Assembly: GCA_021775475.1 (NCBI GenBank)
Contig: JAJFHS010000023.1
Location: 1 to 62,014, forward strand
Source of the DNA: Hyphomicrobiales bacterium
GTDB taxonomy: Bacteria > Pseudomonadota > Alphaproteobacteria > Rhizobiales > JAJFHR01
Reading direction: 5' to 3'
DNA: 62,014 nucleotides
This document shows, piece after piece, positions 30,951 through 43,999 of this stretch. Each line of letters starts with the position of its first letter. Position 1 is the first letter of the stretch. A model generated the notes under the pieces. The model was given only the letters and a program-made list of their open reading frames with translations. It was not told where the DNA came from and did no database searches. The translations under genes were made by a program, and so were the position numbers.

Positions 30951-33902
30951 CTAGTCTCCTAATGCGTCGTCTAAAAACGCCTGCAATTGTACCAAATGTC
31001 TTTTCATCTGCCCTGTTGCGGTTGCTGCTGTCGCCGGGCGCCCGGCGTAGATTGGACGCTTGTGTTTGGCGTCTATCTCATTGAGCACCCATTCCAGATT
31101 GGGTTCCATGAACGACCATCCGCCCATATTTTTTGGCTCTTCCTGACACCAGGTGATTTCAGCTTGAGGAAATCTGCCCATCTCGTTGATCAGTGCCTTC
31201 TTGGGGAAGGGGTAGAGCTGTTCAACACGCATAAGATAAATATCATTGCGACCGCGTTTTTCGCGCTGGTCATAGAGATCAAAATAAACCTTGCCTGAAC
31301 ACAAGACCAATCGCTTGATCTTGTCATCGTCGACCAGCTTAATCTTCTGGTCTGGCAGAATTTGCGCATCATCCCACAACACCCGGTGGAAACTTGCTTC
31401 AGGTCCGAACTCTTCAATTGTTGAAATAACGCGCTTGTGACGCAACAATGATTTTGGCGTCATTAAGATCAACGGCTTGCGAAATTCCCGTTTCATTTGC
31501 CGACGCAGAATATGGAAATAGTTCATTGGCGTGGTGCAATTGGCCACTTGCCAGTTATCCTCGGCACTTTGCTGCAAAAATCGCTCAAGCCGGGCAGATG
31601 AATGTTCCGGTCCCTGGCCTTCATAGCCATGCGGCAGCAGGCACACCAGACCCGACATGCGCAGCCATTTACGCTCACCACTGGATAAAAACTGGTCAAA
31701 TATCACCTGGGCGCCATTGGCAAAGTCACCAAATTGCCCCTCCCACAGGGTCAATACGTTTGGTTCAGCCAGGGAATATCCATATTCAAAACCCAAAACT
31801 GCTTCTTCCGACAACATTGAGTTGATAACTTCATAGCGGCCCTGATTTTCCGAAATATTCTGCAACGGGGTATAGCGCGCTTCGGTGATCTGATCGGTGA
31901 GGACCGAGTGACGCTGGGAAAATGTGCCACGTTCACAATCCTGGCCGGAAAGCCTGACCGGGTAGCCTTCGTTGACCAATGTGCCAAAAGCCAGAGCTTC
32001 GGCCATAGCCCAGTCTATGCCGACACCCTCATCAATCATATTGCGCCGGTTGGCGAAGATGCGCGAAATCGTTCTGTGGGCATTAAAGTCTTCCGGTATC
32101 TCGGAAATCTTGTGGCCAACTTTTTTCAACACATCGAGATTAACGCCGGTTATGCCGCGTCTGGCATCATCATCATCAGGCAGTCCAAGGCCTGTCCATT
32201 TGCCATCAAGCCAATCGGCCTTGTTGACCTTGTAACTTTCGCTTGTTGCAAAGGCTTCTTCAAGATGAGCCCTGAATTCGGCTTTCATGCCGGCAATTTC
32301 TTCAACCGTCACCACGCCTTCTTTGATTAGACGTTCGGAATAAATCGTCAGGGTGGTCGGGTGTTTGCGAATGGCCTTGTACATCAACGGCTGGGTAAAC
32401 GAGGGCTCGTCGCCTTCATTATGGCCAAATCGGCGATAACAGAACATGTCAATAACAACAGGCTTATGGAACTTTTGCCGATATTCCGTGGCTATTTTCG
32501 ACACATAGACCACAGCTTCGGGATCATCACCGTTAACATGGAAAATCGGTGCTTCAATCATCTTGGCTGAATCAGAAGGATAAGGTGATGAGCGTGAATG
32601 ATGCGGGGCGGTGGTAAAGCCGATCTGGTTATTGACAATAAAATGAATACTGCCGCCGGTGCGGTGACCGGTTAGCCCGGACAGACCGAAACATTCAGCA
32701 ATGACACCTTGTCCGGCAAAGGCTGCATCCCCGTGCAACAACAAGGGCAATACCTGGACGCGCTCTTTATCTTTCAACTGGTCCTGCTTGGCCCGGACCT
32801 TGCCCAAAACCACAGGGGCTACAATTTCCAGATGAGAAGGGTTGGCGGTCAAGGACAGATGCACATTGTTGCCATCAAACTCACGATCGGACGATGTGCC
32901 CAGATGATATTTGACGTCGCCTGAACCTTCAACATCGTCAGGATTGGAAGCGCCGCCTAAAAACTCGTGGAACAGAGCCGAATACGGCTTGCCCATGACG
33001 TTTACCAGCACATTGAGGCGGCCGCGATGCGGCATGCCCAGGATTATATCGCGCACGCCAAGTTGACCACCGCGCTTTATAATCTGCTCAAGCGCCGGCA
33101 CCATGGCCTCGCCGCCATCAAGACCAAAACGCTTGGTTCCGGTATATTTTACATCGAGAAATTTCTCCATGCCTTCGGTTTCAACCAGTTTGCGCAAAAT
33201 GGCTTTTTTGCCTTGCGGCGTGAAGGTGATTTCCTTGTCCGGTCCTTCAATTCTTTCCTGCAGCCATCTCTTGGCAGCAGGGTCTGATATGTGCAAGAAT
33301 TCAATACCGATGGTTGAACAATAGGTGCGGCGCAAAACCCGCAGAATTTCACGCACCGTTGCGGTTTCCATACCAAGAACATTATCAATGAAAATGGAGC
33401 GATCCATGTCAGCTTCGCTAAACCCAAATGCTTCGGGTTTCAGTTCCGGGCTTGGGCCTTTATCATCGAGCTTCAACGGGTCAAGATCGGCATCCAGATG
33501 ACCGCGCATGCGATACGCCCGGATCATCATAATGGCGCGAATACTGTCGATTGTTGCCGCGCGCACCTCATCTTCCGTGCGGCCACCAGCAGCACTTTCT
33601 GATCTTTTTTCGATTTTTGGTTTTAAATCAGTTTCAAGCGCAGACCAGTCGCCGTCCAGTGCGCTGACCATCTCACCATTTTCCTGAACCGGCCAATCTG
33701 TCCGTTGCCAACTGGGACCGTCGGCACTTTCAATTACTTGTGCCGTATCATCTTTTAGATTTGAGAAAAACTCTTGCCACTCTTGATCTACTGATGTCGG
33801 ATCACGTTGATATTGAGCGTATAAGTGTTCAATAAAGGTGGCGTTGCCACCAAATAGAAATGACGTTTTGGCAAAATCGTCATTTGCCGAGCTTCTTGAC
33901 AT
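30951..33902 (-). CDS. sucA: 2-oxoglutarate dehydrogenase E1 component
   Basis: A 983-residue thiamine-diphosphate enzyme that decarboxylates 2-oxoglutarate and succinylates the lipoyl group of OdhB. The N-terminal targeting segment [20 protein letters not shown], the [19 protein letters not shown] motif, the [12 protein letters not shown] segment and the C-terminal [16 protein letters not shown] are present. Full family length. It is 130 nt downstream of sucD, a gap with no gene. Confidence 0.98.
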   Translation of the reverse strand: MSRSSANDDFAKTSFLFGGNATFIEHLYAQYQRDPTSVDQEWQEFFSNLKDDTAQVIESADGPSWQRTDWPVQENGEMVSALDGDWSALETDLKPKIEKRSESAAGGRTEDEVRAATIDSIRAIMMIRAYRMRGHLDADLDPLKLDDKGPSPELKPEAFGFSEADMDRSIFIDNVLGMETATVREILRVLRRTYCSTIGIEFLHISDPAAKRWLQERIEGPDKEITFTPQGKKAILRKLVETEGMEKFLDVKYTGTKRFGLDGGEAMVPALEQIIKRGGQLGVRDIILGMPHRGRLNVLVNVMGKPYSALFHEFLGGASNPDDVEGSGDVKYHLGTSSDREFDGNNVHLSLTANPSHLEIVAPVVLGKVRAKQDQLKDKERVQVLPLLLHGDAAFAGQGVIAECFGLSGLTGHRTGGSIHFIVNNQIGFTTAPHHSRSSPYPSDSAKMIEAPIFHVNGDDPEAVVYVSKIATEYRQKFHKPVVIDMFCYRRFGHNEGDEPSFTQPLMYKAIRKHPTTLTIYSERLIKEGVVTVEEIAGMKAEFRAHLEEAFATSESYKVNKADWLDGKWTGLGLPDDDDARRGITGVNLDVLKKVGHKISEIPEDFNAHRTISRIFANRRNMIDEGVGIDWAMAEALAFGTLVNEGYPVRLSGQDCERGTFSQRHSVLTDQITEARYTPLQNISENQGRYEVINSMLSEEAVLGFEYGYSLAEPNVLTLWEGQFGDFANGAQVIFDQFLSSGERKWLRMSGLVCLLPHGYEGQGPEHSSARLERFLQQSAEDNWQVANCTTPMNYFHILRRQMKREFRKPLILMTPKSLLRHKRVISTIEEFGPEASFHRVLWDDAQILPDQKIKLVDDDKIKRLVLCSGKVYFDLYDQREKRGRNDIYLMRVEQLYPFPKKALINEMGRFPQAEITWCQEEPKNMGGWSFMEPNLEWVLNEIDAKHKRPIYAGRPATAATATGQMKRHLVQLQAFLDDALGD

Positions 33903-34032
33903 ACTAATTACCGGCCACAGGCCGCCTTCCTTGTCCGCCGCTTTAAGGAAATGGCACCTTCTCAGTTTCTTGTTTGAATAGCAACGAGAATCACTAATCC
34001 CTGGCTAGGCTGACGGCAGTTTTACGGGCAAT

Positions 34033-34908
34033 TTACCCTTTAAGCACCTCTACAAGTGTTGTCCCCAGTGCCGCCGGGCTTTCAGCCACTGCTATACCCG
34101 CACTGCGCAACGCTTCAATTTTGTCTTCGGCACCACCCTTGCCACCGGATACTATTGCGCCAGCATGGCCCATGGTTCTTCCGGAAGGAGCTGTGAGACC
34201 GGCAATAAAACCTACCACCGGTTTTTTGATTTTTGAACGGGTGAGGAAGTCAGCTGCTTCTTCTTCTGCCGAGCCGCCAATTTCACCAATCATGATAATT
34301 GATTCCGTTGCCTCATCGCCTAAAAACATATCGAGACAATCAATAAAACTGGTGCCGTTTACCGGATCGCCACCGATGCCGATACAGGTGGTCTGACCAA
34401 GGTCAGCCGCTGTGGTCTGGGCGACAGCTTCATAGGTCAGTGTGCCTGAGCGCGAGACAATACCGACGCTGCCGGGACGATGAATATGGCCCGGCATAAT
34501 GCCGATTTTACATTGCCCAGGTGTAATTACCCCTGGACAATTAGGCCCGACGAGACGGGTGTTCGAGCCTTGAAGGGCACGTTTAACCTTGACCATGTCG
34601 ATAACGGGCACGCCTTCGGTTATGCAGACAACCAGCTCAATTTCAGCCGCGATAGCTTCGAGAATTGCATCGGCTGCAAACGGTGGCGGCACGTATATAA
34701 CGCTTGCCGTTGCACCGGTCTGATCAACCGCATCACGCACGGTATCGAATACCGGCAGATCAAGATGGCTGGAGCCACCTTTTCCCGGTGTTACCCCACC
34801 AACCATTTTGGTGCCGTAAGCGATTGCCTGTTCGGAGTGAAATGTGCCCTGGCTGCCGGTGATGCCCTGACAGATTACTTTGGTATTATGATCAACGAGA
34901 ACAGCCAT
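34033..34908 (-). CDS. sucD: Succinyl-CoA synthetase alpha subunit
   Basis: A 291-residue ADP/GDP-forming subunit with the CoA-binding Rossmann domain ([20 protein letters not shown]) and the phosphorylated histidine in [14 protein letters not shown]. The start overlaps the sucC stop by one base (TAATG). Together with SucC it makes ATP or GTP from succinyl-CoA in the TCA cycle. Confidence 0.98.
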   Translation of the reverse strand: MAVLVDHNTKVICQGITGSQGTFHSEQAIAYGTKMVGGVTPGKGGSSHLDLPVFDTVRDAVDQTGATASVIYVPPPFAADAILEAIAAEIELVVCITEGVPVIDMVKVKRALQGSNTRLVGPNCPGVITPGQCKIGIMPGHIHRPGSVGIVSRSGTLTYEAVAQTTAADLGQTTCIGIGGDPVNGTSFIDCLDMFLGDEATESIIMIGEIGGSAEEEAADFLTRSKIKKPVVGFIAGLTAPSGRTMGHAGAIVSGGKGGAEDKIEALRSAGIAVAESPAALGTTLVEVLKG

Positions 34909-36077
34909 TAGTTTGCCCCTTTCACAGCAGCGACAATCTTCTGTGCTGCATCCGCGAGATTATCTGCCGCAATTATTGGCAATCCCGATGTGCTCATGAT
35001 TTCCTTGCCAAGCTCGACGTTGGTGCCTTCCAGCCTGACGACCAGAGGTACATTGAGATTGAGCTCACGCGCGGCTGCAACAACGCCTTCGGCGATAACA
35101 TCACAGCGCATGATGCCGCCGAAAATATTGACTAAAATGCCCTCGACCTTGTCATCGGACAGAATGATCTTGAAGGCTTCGGCAACCTTTTCCTTGGTGG
35201 CACCGCCGCCAACATCGAGAAAGTTGGCGGGCGACGAGCCGTAGAGTTTGATGATATCCATGGTCGCCATGGCCAGGCCGGCACCATTGACCATACAGCC
35301 AATAGAGCCATCGAGGCTGATGTAGTTGAGGTCAAATTTTGACGCCTGAACCTCTTTTTCGTCTTCTTCTTCAATATCGCGCAAATCAGCAATATCAGCG
35401 TGACGGAAAAGCGCATTGGAATCAAAACCCATTTTGGCATCGAGGCAGATCAGGTTTCCCTCACCGGTCACCACCAGGGGATTGACCTCAAGGAGAGATG
35501 CATCTTTTTCAATGAAACATTTGTAAATTTTGCCGATCAATTTGACACATTGTTTTACCTGATCACCTTTTAAGCCGAGCCCGTAGGCGATCCAGCGACC
35601 GTGAAAACCGCTAATACCACTGGCCGGATCAATGGTAAGTGTGTGAATTTTTTCAGGTGTTGCTTCTGCCACTTCTTCAATGTTCATGCCACCTTCGGTG
35701 GAAGCCACAAAAGCGATACGCGATGAGCCGCGATCAACCAGGACTGAAAGATAAAGCTCTTTTTCTATTGTGGAGCCGTCCTCTATATAGAGGCGGTTAA
35801 CGCGTTTGCCTTTAGCGCCCGTTTGCGGGGTAATCAGCTGCATACCCAAAATAGCCTCGGCAGCGCTACGCACTTCGTCAATGGATTTGACCACTTTGAC
35901 GCCACCACCCTTGCCGCGGCCACCAGCATGAATTTGGGCTTTTACCACCCAGATCGGGCCACCGAGTTTTTCGGCTGCCTTGACTGCCTCATCGACACTA
36001 AATACTGCAATGCCCTTGGGCACCGGTATGCCAAATTCACCCAATACAGCTTTGGCCTGATATTCATGAATGTTCAT
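34908..36077 (-). CDS. sucC: Succinyl-CoA synthetase beta subunit
   Basis: A 389-residue ATP-grasp subunit ([74 protein letters not shown]). It binds the nucleotide and succinate. First of the sucCD pair. The 192-nt gap to mdh holds one of three long GC-rich hairpins. Confidence 0.98.
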   Translation of the reverse strand: MNIHEYQAKAVLGEFGIPVPKGIAVFSVDEAVKAAEKLGGPIWVVKAQIHAGGRGKGGGVKVVKSIDEVRSAAEAILGMQLITPQTGAKGKRVNRLYIEDGSTIEKELYLSVLVDRGSSRIAFVASTEGGMNIEEVAEATPEKIHTLTIDPASGISGFHGRWIAYGLGLKGDQVKQCVKLIGKIYKCFIEKDASLLEVNPLVVTGEGNLICLDAKMGFDSNALFRHADIADLRDIEEEDEKEVQASKFDLNYISLDGSIGCMVNGAGLAMATMDIIKLYGSSPANFLDVGGGATKEKVAEAFKIILSDDKVEGILVNIFGGIMRCDVIAEGVVAAARELNLNVPLVVRLEGTNVELGKEIMSTSGLPIIAADNLADAAQKIVAAVKGAN

Positions 36078-36165
36078 TGGTATATTCCGTTTCGATGCTG
36101 AACAACTGATGGTAGGAGTTGCGTCTATATTACCAAGTGATTCTTAGCAATGTTTGAGGTTGTTT

Positions 36166-36243
36166 CGGGCCAGCCCACTCCCTTGCCCAACCACCCGATA
36201 AGGGTACCCCAAGGGTGGTTGGGCGGGGGAGTGGGCTGGCCCG
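36166..36243. repeat. Long GC-rich hairpin, copy 1 of 3
   Basis: Arms 36166-36196 and 36213-36243 (31 nt each) pair throughout apart from two T-G positions, around a 16-nt loop containing ggtaccc. It lies between mdh and sucC on the transcribed minus strand. The stem has the sequence CCAGCCC-A-CTCCC followed by GCCCAACCACCC; copies 2 and 3 keep the same plan with a different base pair at the central position. It has no T run, so it is not a textbook terminator. Confidence 0.85.
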
Positions 36244-36269
36244 GAAGTCTTAAATACAGAGCAAACCCG

Positions 36270-37583
<1,314 letters not shown>

Positions 37584-38780
37584 ATGCTTTCTACAGTAAA
37601 AATCGCAGGGGTAGCTTCCCTCTTGACCATTTTCGGTCTTGGAACAGCTAATGCAGCAGATCCTCTGGTTCCACCAGCACCTGCTCCTAATGCAAACACA
37701 ATTCAACTGAAAATTTCTGGTCAGGTTAACCGTTCCATCCTTTATGGTGATAACGGTAATGATGATGAAATTTTCTACACTGACAGCGATAACTCCGGCA
37801 CACGTTTCCGTTTTGTTGCTTCTGGTCGTTTGAATGATGATGTGACTGCGGGCGCTACAATCGAACTGCAGTTCGAATCAAACTCCTCAACTGATATTCG
37901 TTTCAATGCAAACGGCGGCACTGGTGGCACCTCTTCGGGCGCAACTCCAGTCGGCGAACGTATTGGTGAAGTCTGGTTGAATTCTGCTTCCATGGGTAAA
38001 CTTTCCTTGGGCCAGGGCAATACTGCTTCAAACGGCACATCTGAAACTGACCTGTCCGGTACCGGCCTTGCTCAGTACTCTCTTGGCGGCGGCGGCAATG
38101 AAGGCCTCGCATTCCAGGCTGGTGGTCTCGTAGGCTCAAACTTCACCAACCTTGATGGCGGCTCTCGTCGTGATCGTATTCGTTATGACACACCAACCTT
38201 TGCCGGCTTCAGACTTTCTGCTTCTGCTTCACAAGGCGGACGTAACGATGTAGCCCTGCGCTATGCTAACCAGTTCGCCGGTGCAAGAATTGCCGCATCA
38301 ATTGGGTGGCAGAATGCAAGTGCCGTAACTGGTGCCGCTCCTGCTGCTGCAACTGCAACTGTTATTCCTGCTGTTGGTGCTCCTACGTTGGGTACAAATG
38401 CTGTGACAAACGCAGCTGGTGTTAGCGATCGTATCAGTGGTTCAGTCTCTGTTCTTCTGGACAATGGCTTCAACCTGACATTCGCTGCTGCGAATGAAGA
38501 TCGTGATATTGGCGATGACCGTAAATTCTTCTACGGTAAAGTCGGTTTCCAGACCAACAGTGTCTCCATGTACGGTAGAACATCATTCTCGATTGATTAC
38601 TACCAGGGTGAAGATATCAACACCGCTACTTCAGGCACTTCAACATCATATGGCTTTGGTGCGGTTCAGAACCTGGACCCAATCGGCGCTCAGATGTATT
38701 TGAGTGTTAGAAATCATGAACTTGATGGTGGCACGGATGATGTTTTCGCCGTCTTCACAGGCATGAGAATCAAATTCTAA
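37584..38780 (+). CDS. Outer-membrane porin
   Basis: A 398-residue porin. A cleavable signal peptide (MLSTVKIAGVASLLTIFGLG, cut near ANA-ADP) precedes a beta-barrel rich in Gly, Asn, Asp and aromatic residues, with the Gram-negative porin pattern (LKISGQVNRSILYGD near the N-terminus, SGTRFRFVASGRLNDD). The last residue is Phe (RIKF), the sorting signal for the BAM machinery. A Thr/Ala-rich loop lies near residues 255-285. The ATG at 37584 follows GAAAGGG. A small lipoprotein gene follows 29 nt downstream and is probably cotranscribed. Confidence 0.9.
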   Translation: MLSTVKIAGVASLLTIFGLGTANAADPLVPPAPAPNANTIQLKISGQVNRSILYGDNGNDDEIFYTDSDNSGTRFRFVASGRLNDDVTAGATIELQFESNSSTDIRFNANGGTGGTSSGATPVGERIGEVWLNSASMGKLSLGQGNTASNGTSETDLSGTGLAQYSLGGGGNEGLAFQAGGLVGSNFTNLDGGSRRDRIRYDTPTFAGFRLSASASQGGRNDVALRYANQFAGARIAASIGWQNASAVTGAAPAAATATVIPAVGAPTLGTNAVTNAAGVSDRISGSVSVLLDNGFNLTFAAANEDRDIGDDRKFFYGKVGFQTNSVSMYGRTSFSIDYYQGEDINTATSGTSTSYGFGAVQNLDPIGAQMYLSVRNHELDGGTDDVFAVFTGMRIKF

Positions 38781-38809
38781 TCATCCTTAATTCAACAGGA
38801 TAAAACAAT

Positions 38810-39109
38810 ATGGCTCAGGCAGTGGTTAACAAACGCAAATTACGCGCAATCTTGATTGTATGTATTTTGGGGGTTTTGACCACTGCCTGCGCTGGCAGCA
38901 AAGAATTTGAGTATCAGGAAATTGATGCCATCAGCAAGGGCCCCGGATTTTTCACCGGACAAGCTGGTGAAGCAACCTTCGATCCAACAACCGGAGAATT
39001 GACAATGGGCGACAAAACCGCCCTGACAGCGGCAAGCAAACGTTCCGCAGAAATCAGACGCCGCCGCACGCGTGCACGACGTAAGCTTGAAGGTGCGACC
39101 GGCAGTTAA
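38810..39109 (+). CDS. Small lipoprotein downstream of porin
   Basis: A 99-residue protein with a lipoprotein signal (AILIVCILGVLTTAC, lipobox LTTAC-AG). A short acidic and glycine-rich mature segment (KEFEYQEIDAISKGPG, ATFDPTTGELTMGD) ends in a strongly basic tail (EIRRRRTRARRKLEG). Tight spacing to the porin gene suggests one operon. The basic tail could contact peptidoglycan or nucleic acid, but this is speculation. No family recognised. Confidence 0.75.
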   Translation: MAQAVVNKRKLRAILIVCILGVLTTACAGSKEFEYQEIDAISKGPGFFTGQAGEATFDPTTGELTMGDKTALTAASKRSAEIRRRRTRARRKLEGATGS

Positions 39110-39182
39110 GGGTTTAATTTCTGCCACTCCGGTAACTTAGAAAATTCAAATAATCAAATTTAAACCGTTGATGGTTCTTCGA

Positions 39183-39812
39183 TCATTTTCTTGATGATAA
39201 CGATTGCGCCACGGACTTTCCAATCTTCTCGACCAATTGCTTCAGTGCTTTTGATGATGCTGCTGTCACCGGCTTGAAGCCATCGAGGCATTTACCGATG
39301 GTGAGTGCGGTGGTATTTTCAGCCTTCAACTGTTTATCAAACAATCTGCCTCTATCCTTAAGCACCTGAAGGCGAGCAGAAATGTTGACCTTAGCCTGAC
39401 TTTCCTTGGTAAAAAATCCAGGGCTGACCAGAAGGCCGGCGACCAGGTTTTCAGCCTTGATTGTTATCAATGCCCGGGCTTTGGCGGCCCTGATTTGTTT
39501 TTTTGTCAAGGCTGCGGGTACAACCTCGATTTCTTCCACCACATTGGCGAGTGTCTTTTGTACGGATTGTTCAAAGTTGCGTTCAATCTCGACAAAAAAG
39601 TCGTGCGACGTACACACCAGACCTCCAACCTCGACTTTTTGATTAAGCCCCTTACTGGAAACAAGAAGAAGATATTTTCCCGGATACGGTTTTTTAAAAT
39701 CGGCGAGTGCTACCTGAACCGGTGCCACTGAGGGCGCGACATACAGGGCATTCCAAGAGCAGCCAGCCACCAATAAAGGTGCCAGAAGGGTAAATGTTAC
39801 CTTTGTCCGCAT
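39183..39812 (-). CDS. Predicted lipoprotein of unknown function
   Basis: A 209-residue protein with an N-terminal lipoprotein signal (FTLLAPLLVAGC, lipobox VAGC-S). The mature part has two likely alpha/beta regions: KYLLLVSSKGLNQKVEVGGL with a cysteine-containing VCTSHDFFVEIERNF stretch, and a repetitive LITIKAENLVAGLLVSP segment. I do not recognise the family. It follows zapE on the same strand with 39 nt between, and is convergent with the small lipoprotein gene (73 nt apart). Confidence 0.72.
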   Translation of the reverse strand: MRTKVTFTLLAPLLVAGCSWNALYVAPSVAPVQVALADFKKPYPGKYLLLVSSKGLNQKVEVGGLVCTSHDFFVEIERNFEQSVQKTLANVVEEIEVVPAALTKKQIRAAKARALITIKAENLVAGLLVSPGFFTKESQAKVNISARLQVLKDRGRLFDKQLKAENTTALTIGKCLDGFKPVTAASSKALKQLVEKIGKSVAQSLSSRK

Positions 39813-39851
39813 CGGTTTTCCTCGCTCGTTTCGGTAAATAATACTCTCTCA

Positions 39852-40985
39852 TTATGCATTAATCAAAGCATGATTATCACCATGACCAAGGCCCAGATAT
39901 GATTGTGACTGCATTTCCAGCAGCCGCGATACTGTGCGGTCAAACTCAAAGCGTTCTTTTCCCCGGGCATAGATGTTGTCAGGGCTGGTTGCAGCAGATG
40001 CCACCAGTTTGACGCCATTATCATACAGCGTATCGACCAGTGTAATGAAACGCCGGGCCTCGTTGCGCCGGTCTGCGTTCAATTGCGGAATATTTTCCAG
40101 GATAATGGTATGAAAGGTTCTTGCCAGCTTGAGATAGTCCGCCGCACCCAGTGGTTTTTCACACAAGTCCGAATATTTGAAACGGGCAACGCCATGGGCA
40201 CTTGCAGGTATGACCAGGTTGCGACCGAGTATTTTGAGCACCTGACACTCGCCTTTGGCATTGCCGGTAAGTCTTTGCCAGGCGCTTTCTATTTTTTCGT
40301 CGGCAGCGCTGCCCAAAGGTGTGTAGTAAGTGGAGAGGCCCTCGAAGTGCAGCATCCGGTAATCAACGCCATGATCAAGATGTAAAATATCCAGACGTTG
40401 CTTGAGAACCTCGATGAAGGGTAAAAACAAAGCCCGATTGAGGCCGTCTTCATAAAGAGTGTCGGGGGCTCGATTGGAAGTGGCGACAACGATAACGCCG
40501 TGGTCAAACAACACTGTAAACAATCGCCCCAATATCATCGCATCCGTTATATCGTTGACGATAAACTCGTCAAAACACAGGACTTTGGTCTCAGCCGCTA
40601 TTTTACCCGCCACCGGGGCAATAGGATCATCGCCTTCAACTTCACCGGCTTTATGTTTTTGCCGCCATTGGTGAATTAAACCATGAACGTCACCCATGAA
40701 TTCGTGGAAGTGCACACGTTTTTTGTAAGAACATTCCAGCACATCGAAAAACAAATCCATCAACATGGATTTGCCACGGCCAACGCCACCATGGATGTAT
40801 GCACCCTTCAAGACCGGTTGACGCCGACCTACAAGCCGGTCGAAAAAACCGGCGTTACCCTCATAGTTCTTAAGTTGATGACATAAGATATCAAGGTGCT
40901 CAACGATGCGATCCTGGTTGGCGTCTTTATCCAGTTCACCACTAACAACCTGATCTCTGTATCGCCTCAGAAGTTCATTAGCCAC
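39852..40985 (-). CDS. zapE: Cell division protein ZapE (AFG1-like ATPase)
   Basis: A 377-residue AAA+ ATPase of the ZapE/AFG1 family. Walker A is GGVGRGKSMLMDLFF, Walker B LCFDEFIVNDITDA, and the RVHFHEFMGDVH and LDHGVDYRM segments are typical. E. coli ZapE acts at the Z-ring under stress, and eukaryotic AFG1 acts on respiratory-complex turnover in mitochondria. Its position 2 nt after sdhB is suggestive of the latter link but not proof. The start codon is GTG at 40985. Confidence 0.9.
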   Translation of the reverse strand: MANELLRRYRDQVVSGELDKDANQDRIVEHLDILCHQLKNYEGNAGFFDRLVGRRQPVLKGAYIHGGVGRGKSMLMDLFFDVLECSYKKRVHFHEFMGDVHGLIHQWRQKHKAGEVEGDDPIAPVAGKIAAETKVLCFDEFIVNDITDAMILGRLFTVLFDHGVIVVATSNRAPDTLYEDGLNRALFLPFIEVLKQRLDILHLDHGVDYRMLHFEGLSTYYTPLGSAADEKIESAWQRLTGNAKGECQVLKILGRNLVIPASAHGVARFKYSDLCEKPLGAADYLKLARTFHTIILENIPQLNADRRNEARRFITLVDTLYDNGVKLVASAATSPDNIYARGKERFEFDRTVSRLLEMQSQSYLGLGHGDNHALINA

Positions 40986-40987
40986 GA

Positions 40988-41767
40988 TCAGAACCGTCGT
41001 TCGACCATCAGTTTCTTAATTTCGGCAATGGCTTTGGCCGGGTTGAGGCCCTTGGGACAAGCTTTGGAACAATTCATGATTGTGTGACAGCGGTATAGTC
41101 TGAACGGATCTTCAAGATTATCCAGACGTTCGCCTGTGGCCTCATCACGGCTGTCGACCAGCCAGCGATAGGACTGCAACAGAATTGCCGGACCGAGATA
41201 GCGGTCTTCATTCCACCAGTAACTCGGGCACGAGGTCGAACAACAGGCACACAGGATACATTCATACAACCCATCAAGTTTTTTGCGATCCTCAGGGCCC
41301 TGGCGCCATTCATCTTCCGGCGCTGCCGTTGTGGTTTGCAGCCACGGTTCAATCGAGCGGTGCTGGGCATAGAAATTATTTAAATCCGGCACCAGATCCT
41401 TGACCACAGATAAATGTGGCAATGGATAGACTTTCACCGCACCTTTTATTTCGTCCATGCCTTTTATACAGGCCAGGGTATTGGTGCCGTCGATATTCAT
41501 CGAACATGACCCGCAAATGCCTTCGCGACACGACCGGCGAAAGGTCAACGTGGGGTCAATTTCACTTTTTATCTGGATAAGCCCGTCGAGGATCATCGGC
41601 CCGCAATTATCCAAATCAACATAATAGGTATCGACCTGAGGATTTTTACCATCGTCCGGATTCCAGCGATAGATTTTAAACTCCTTCAGGTTCGAAGCAC
41701 CTTCGGGCCTGTCCCAGGTTTTTCCAGGGTTGATTTTGGAGTTTTTAGGCAGAGTGAGCTCGACCAT
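40988..41767 (-). CDS. sdhB: Succinate dehydrogenase iron-sulfur subunit
   Basis: A 259-residue subunit with the 2Fe-2S ligands in [21 protein letters not shown], the 4Fe-4S motif [16 protein letters not shown] and the 3Fe-4S motif [17 protein letters not shown]. It relays electrons from SdhA flavin to ubiquinone in complex II. It lies 12 nt downstream of sdhA. Confidence 0.98.
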   Translation of the reverse strand: MVELTLPKNSKINPGKTWDRPEGASNLKEFKIYRWNPDDGKNPQVDTYYVDLDNCGPMILDGLIQIKSEIDPTLTFRRSCREGICGSCSMNIDGTNTLACIKGMDEIKGAVKVYPLPHLSVVKDLVPDLNNFYAQHRSIEPWLQTTTAAPEDEWRQGPEDRKKLDGLYECILCACCSTSCPSYWWNEDRYLGPAILLQSYRWLVDSRDEATGERLDNLEDPFRLYRCHTIMNCSKACPKGLNPAKAIAEIKKLMVERRF

Positions 41768-41779
41768 TACTATAATCCT

Positions 41780-43612
41780 CTAATAGACCCGTGCCTTGGG
41801 TTTAATGTAACTCACTTCGTTGGTCAGTGTGAAATCGTGCACCGGACGATAGTCAATCGAGACACTCTTCTTGTTGTCATCCACACTGGCCAATGTGTGT
41901 TTCATCCAGTTGACATCATCGCGATCTGGAAAATCTTCACGCGCATGACCGCCACGACTTTCCTCGCGTTTCAGTGCACCTTCCATGGTAACAACGGCCT
42001 GAGTGATCAGGTTGTCAAATTCCATGGTTTCAATAAGGTCGGAATTCCAGATGAGAGAATGATCACTGACCTTGATATTTTCACCTGAATGCCAGACATC
42101 CTGAATAAGCTTTTGGCCTTCTTCCAAAATTTCAGCGGTTCTGAAAACAGTACAGTTACGTTGCATGACCTTTTGCATCTCCAGGCGCAAATGCGCGGTA
42201 CCTGTATCGCCTTTGGCAAAGCGGAAGCGGTCAAGTCGCGACAGGGCCAGCTCCCCGGCATCATGGGAAAGCTTAGCGTGAGCCTGATTAGGCTCCAGTG
42301 TTTCAGCACACCGCAGGCCCGCAGCCCGACCAAAGACAACCAGATCAATCAGTGAATTTGAACCTAATCTGTTAGCGCCGTGAACCGACACACAGGCAGC
42401 TTCGCCTATGGCCATAAGTCCGGGCACAACCGCATCCACATCGCCCTTTACCGGCGAGATCACTTCGCCATGATAATTGGTGGGGATGCCGCCCATATTA
42501 TAATGGGCTGTGGGTAAGACCGGGATGGGTTCTTTGGTGACATCGACGCCGGAGAAAATACGCGCGGATTCAGAAATACCGGGCAGGCGTTCAGCCAGTA
42601 TTGCCGGGTCAAGATGATCGAGATGAAGATAAATATGATCTTTCTCACGACCGACACCGCGCCCTTCACGGATTTCGAGCGTCATGGCGCGTGACACCAC
42701 ATCGCGCGAGGCAAGGTCTTTGGCGGAGGGGGCATAACGCTCCATAAAGCGTTCCCCTTCAGAATTTACCAGATACCCGCCTTCGCCGCGCGAGCCTTCA
42801 GTGATCAAACAGCCTGAGCCATAAATGCCGGTAGGGTGAAACTGTACAAACTCCATATCCTGCAACGGCAGGCCGGCGCGCAACACCATGGCGTTGCCAT
42901 CACCGGTACACGTGTGGGCAGATGTGCACGAGAAATAGGTGCGGCCATAGCCGCCGGTGGCCAGAATGGTTTTATGTGCCCGAAAGCGGTGCAACGTGCC
43001 GTCGTCCATATTGAGAGACACAACACCACGGCACACGCCATCTTCCATCATCAGGTCAATGGCAAAATATTCGATAAAAAACTCAGCCGAGTGGCGCAAA
43101 GCCTGACCATAAAGGGTGTGCAGCATAGCGTGGCCGGTGCGATCAGCCGCTGCACAGGTGCGCTGGGCTGTGCCTTCGCCAAAATTGGTGGTCATGCCGC
43201 CAAAGGGCCGTTGATAAATTTTGCCTTCTTCAGTGCGACTAAAAGGCACGCCAAAGTGTTCTAGCTCATAAACAGCGGCAGGGGCTTCACGACACAGATA
43301 TTCAATCGCATCCTGATCGCCAAGCCAGTCTGAGCCCTTGACTGTATCATACATGTGCCAGCGCCAGTCATCCTCGCCCATATTGCCCAAAGAAGCAGCT
43401 ATGCCCCCTTGCGCTGCCACCGTATGGCTGCGGGTGGGGAACACTTTGGAGATGCATGCGGTTTTTAATCCGGCCTGACTGGCACCCAGAACAGCGCGCA
43501 GCCCGGCACCACCAGCGCCAACGACGATGACGTCGTAGGAGTGGTCGATAATTTCATAGGCGCGACCACCTATGGTGAATGTGCTAGCACTACTCGCTCC
43601 AGTTTCTGTCAT
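41780..43612 (-). CDS. sdhA: Succinate dehydrogenase flavoprotein subunit
   Basis: A 610-residue subunit with covalent FAD at the His of [17 protein letters not shown], the dinucleotide-binding [19 protein letters not shown], and catalytic residues in the [20 protein letters not shown] segment. It oxidises succinate to fumarate. It overlaps neither neighbour and is part of sdhCDAB. Confidence 0.98.
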   Translation of the reverse strand: MTETGASSASTFTIGGRAYEIIDHSYDVIVVGAGGAGLRAVLGASQAGLKTACISKVFPTRSHTVAAQGGIAASLGNMGEDDWRWHMYDTVKGSDWLGDQDAIEYLCREAPAAVYELEHFGVPFSRTEEGKIYQRPFGGMTTNFGEGTAQRTCAAADRTGHAMLHTLYGQALRHSAEFFIEYFAIDLMMEDGVCRGVVSLNMDDGTLHRFRAHKTILATGGYGRTYFSCTSAHTCTGDGNAMVLRAGLPLQDMEFVQFHPTGIYGSGCLITEGSRGEGGYLVNSEGERFMERYAPSAKDLASRDVVSRAMTLEIREGRGVGREKDHIYLHLDHLDPAILAERLPGISESARIFSGVDVTKEPIPVLPTAHYNMGGIPTNYHGEVISPVKGDVDAVVPGLMAIGEAACVSVHGANRLGSNSLIDLVVFGRAAGLRCAETLEPNQAHAKLSHDAGELALSRLDRFRFAKGDTGTAHLRLEMQKVMQRNCTVFRTAEILEEGQKLIQDVWHSGENIKVSDHSLIWNSDLIETMEFDNLITQAVVTMEGALKREESRGGHAREDFPDRDDVNWMKHTLASVDDNKKSVSIDYRPVHDFTLTNEVSYIKPKARVY

Positions 43613-43618
43613 AGCTGA

Positions 43619-43999
43619 TTAACTTCCGAAGCTTATTTTAAGAATTGCAAAGACACTTGCCAGACCAACAGCAATGCTGAAAAAATTGTTGGCCAGCAGT
43701 GATATCACCTTGAAGCCTTCACTGTGCACGTAATCCTCAATGATCACGGCCATGCCGAGATACATATGATAGATCCCGCTCAACACCATCAACAACATGG
43801 TAATGGCAACAAGGGGGTGTGACAGATAAGCTATAAAGGCGGCATGATCGGCACCTGCCAACACCACGATCGAGATTACAAAAAACAAAAACAGCGGAAT
43901 ATTGGCAATTGACGTTATACGCTGATGCCAGAAATGCTCGGTTCCTGATTTTGCCGAACCAAGACCTCTGACCCGGTTTAATGGGGTTCTCATGCTCAT
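43619..43999 (-). CDS. sdhD: Succinate dehydrogenase membrane anchor subunit SdhD
   Basis: A 126-residue protein with three membrane helices ([54 protein letters not shown]). The [11 protein letters not shown] segment and the His of [18 protein letters not shown] are the family's quinone- and heme-related positions. It overlaps the sdhC stop by 4 nt (ATGA). Confidence 0.95.
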   Translation of the reverse strand: MSMRTPLNRVRGLGSAKSGTEHFWHQRITSIANIPLFLFFVISIVVLAGADHAAFIAYLSHPLVAITMLLMVLSGIYHMYLGMAVIIEDYVHSEGFKVISLLANNFFSIAVGLASVFAILKISFGS

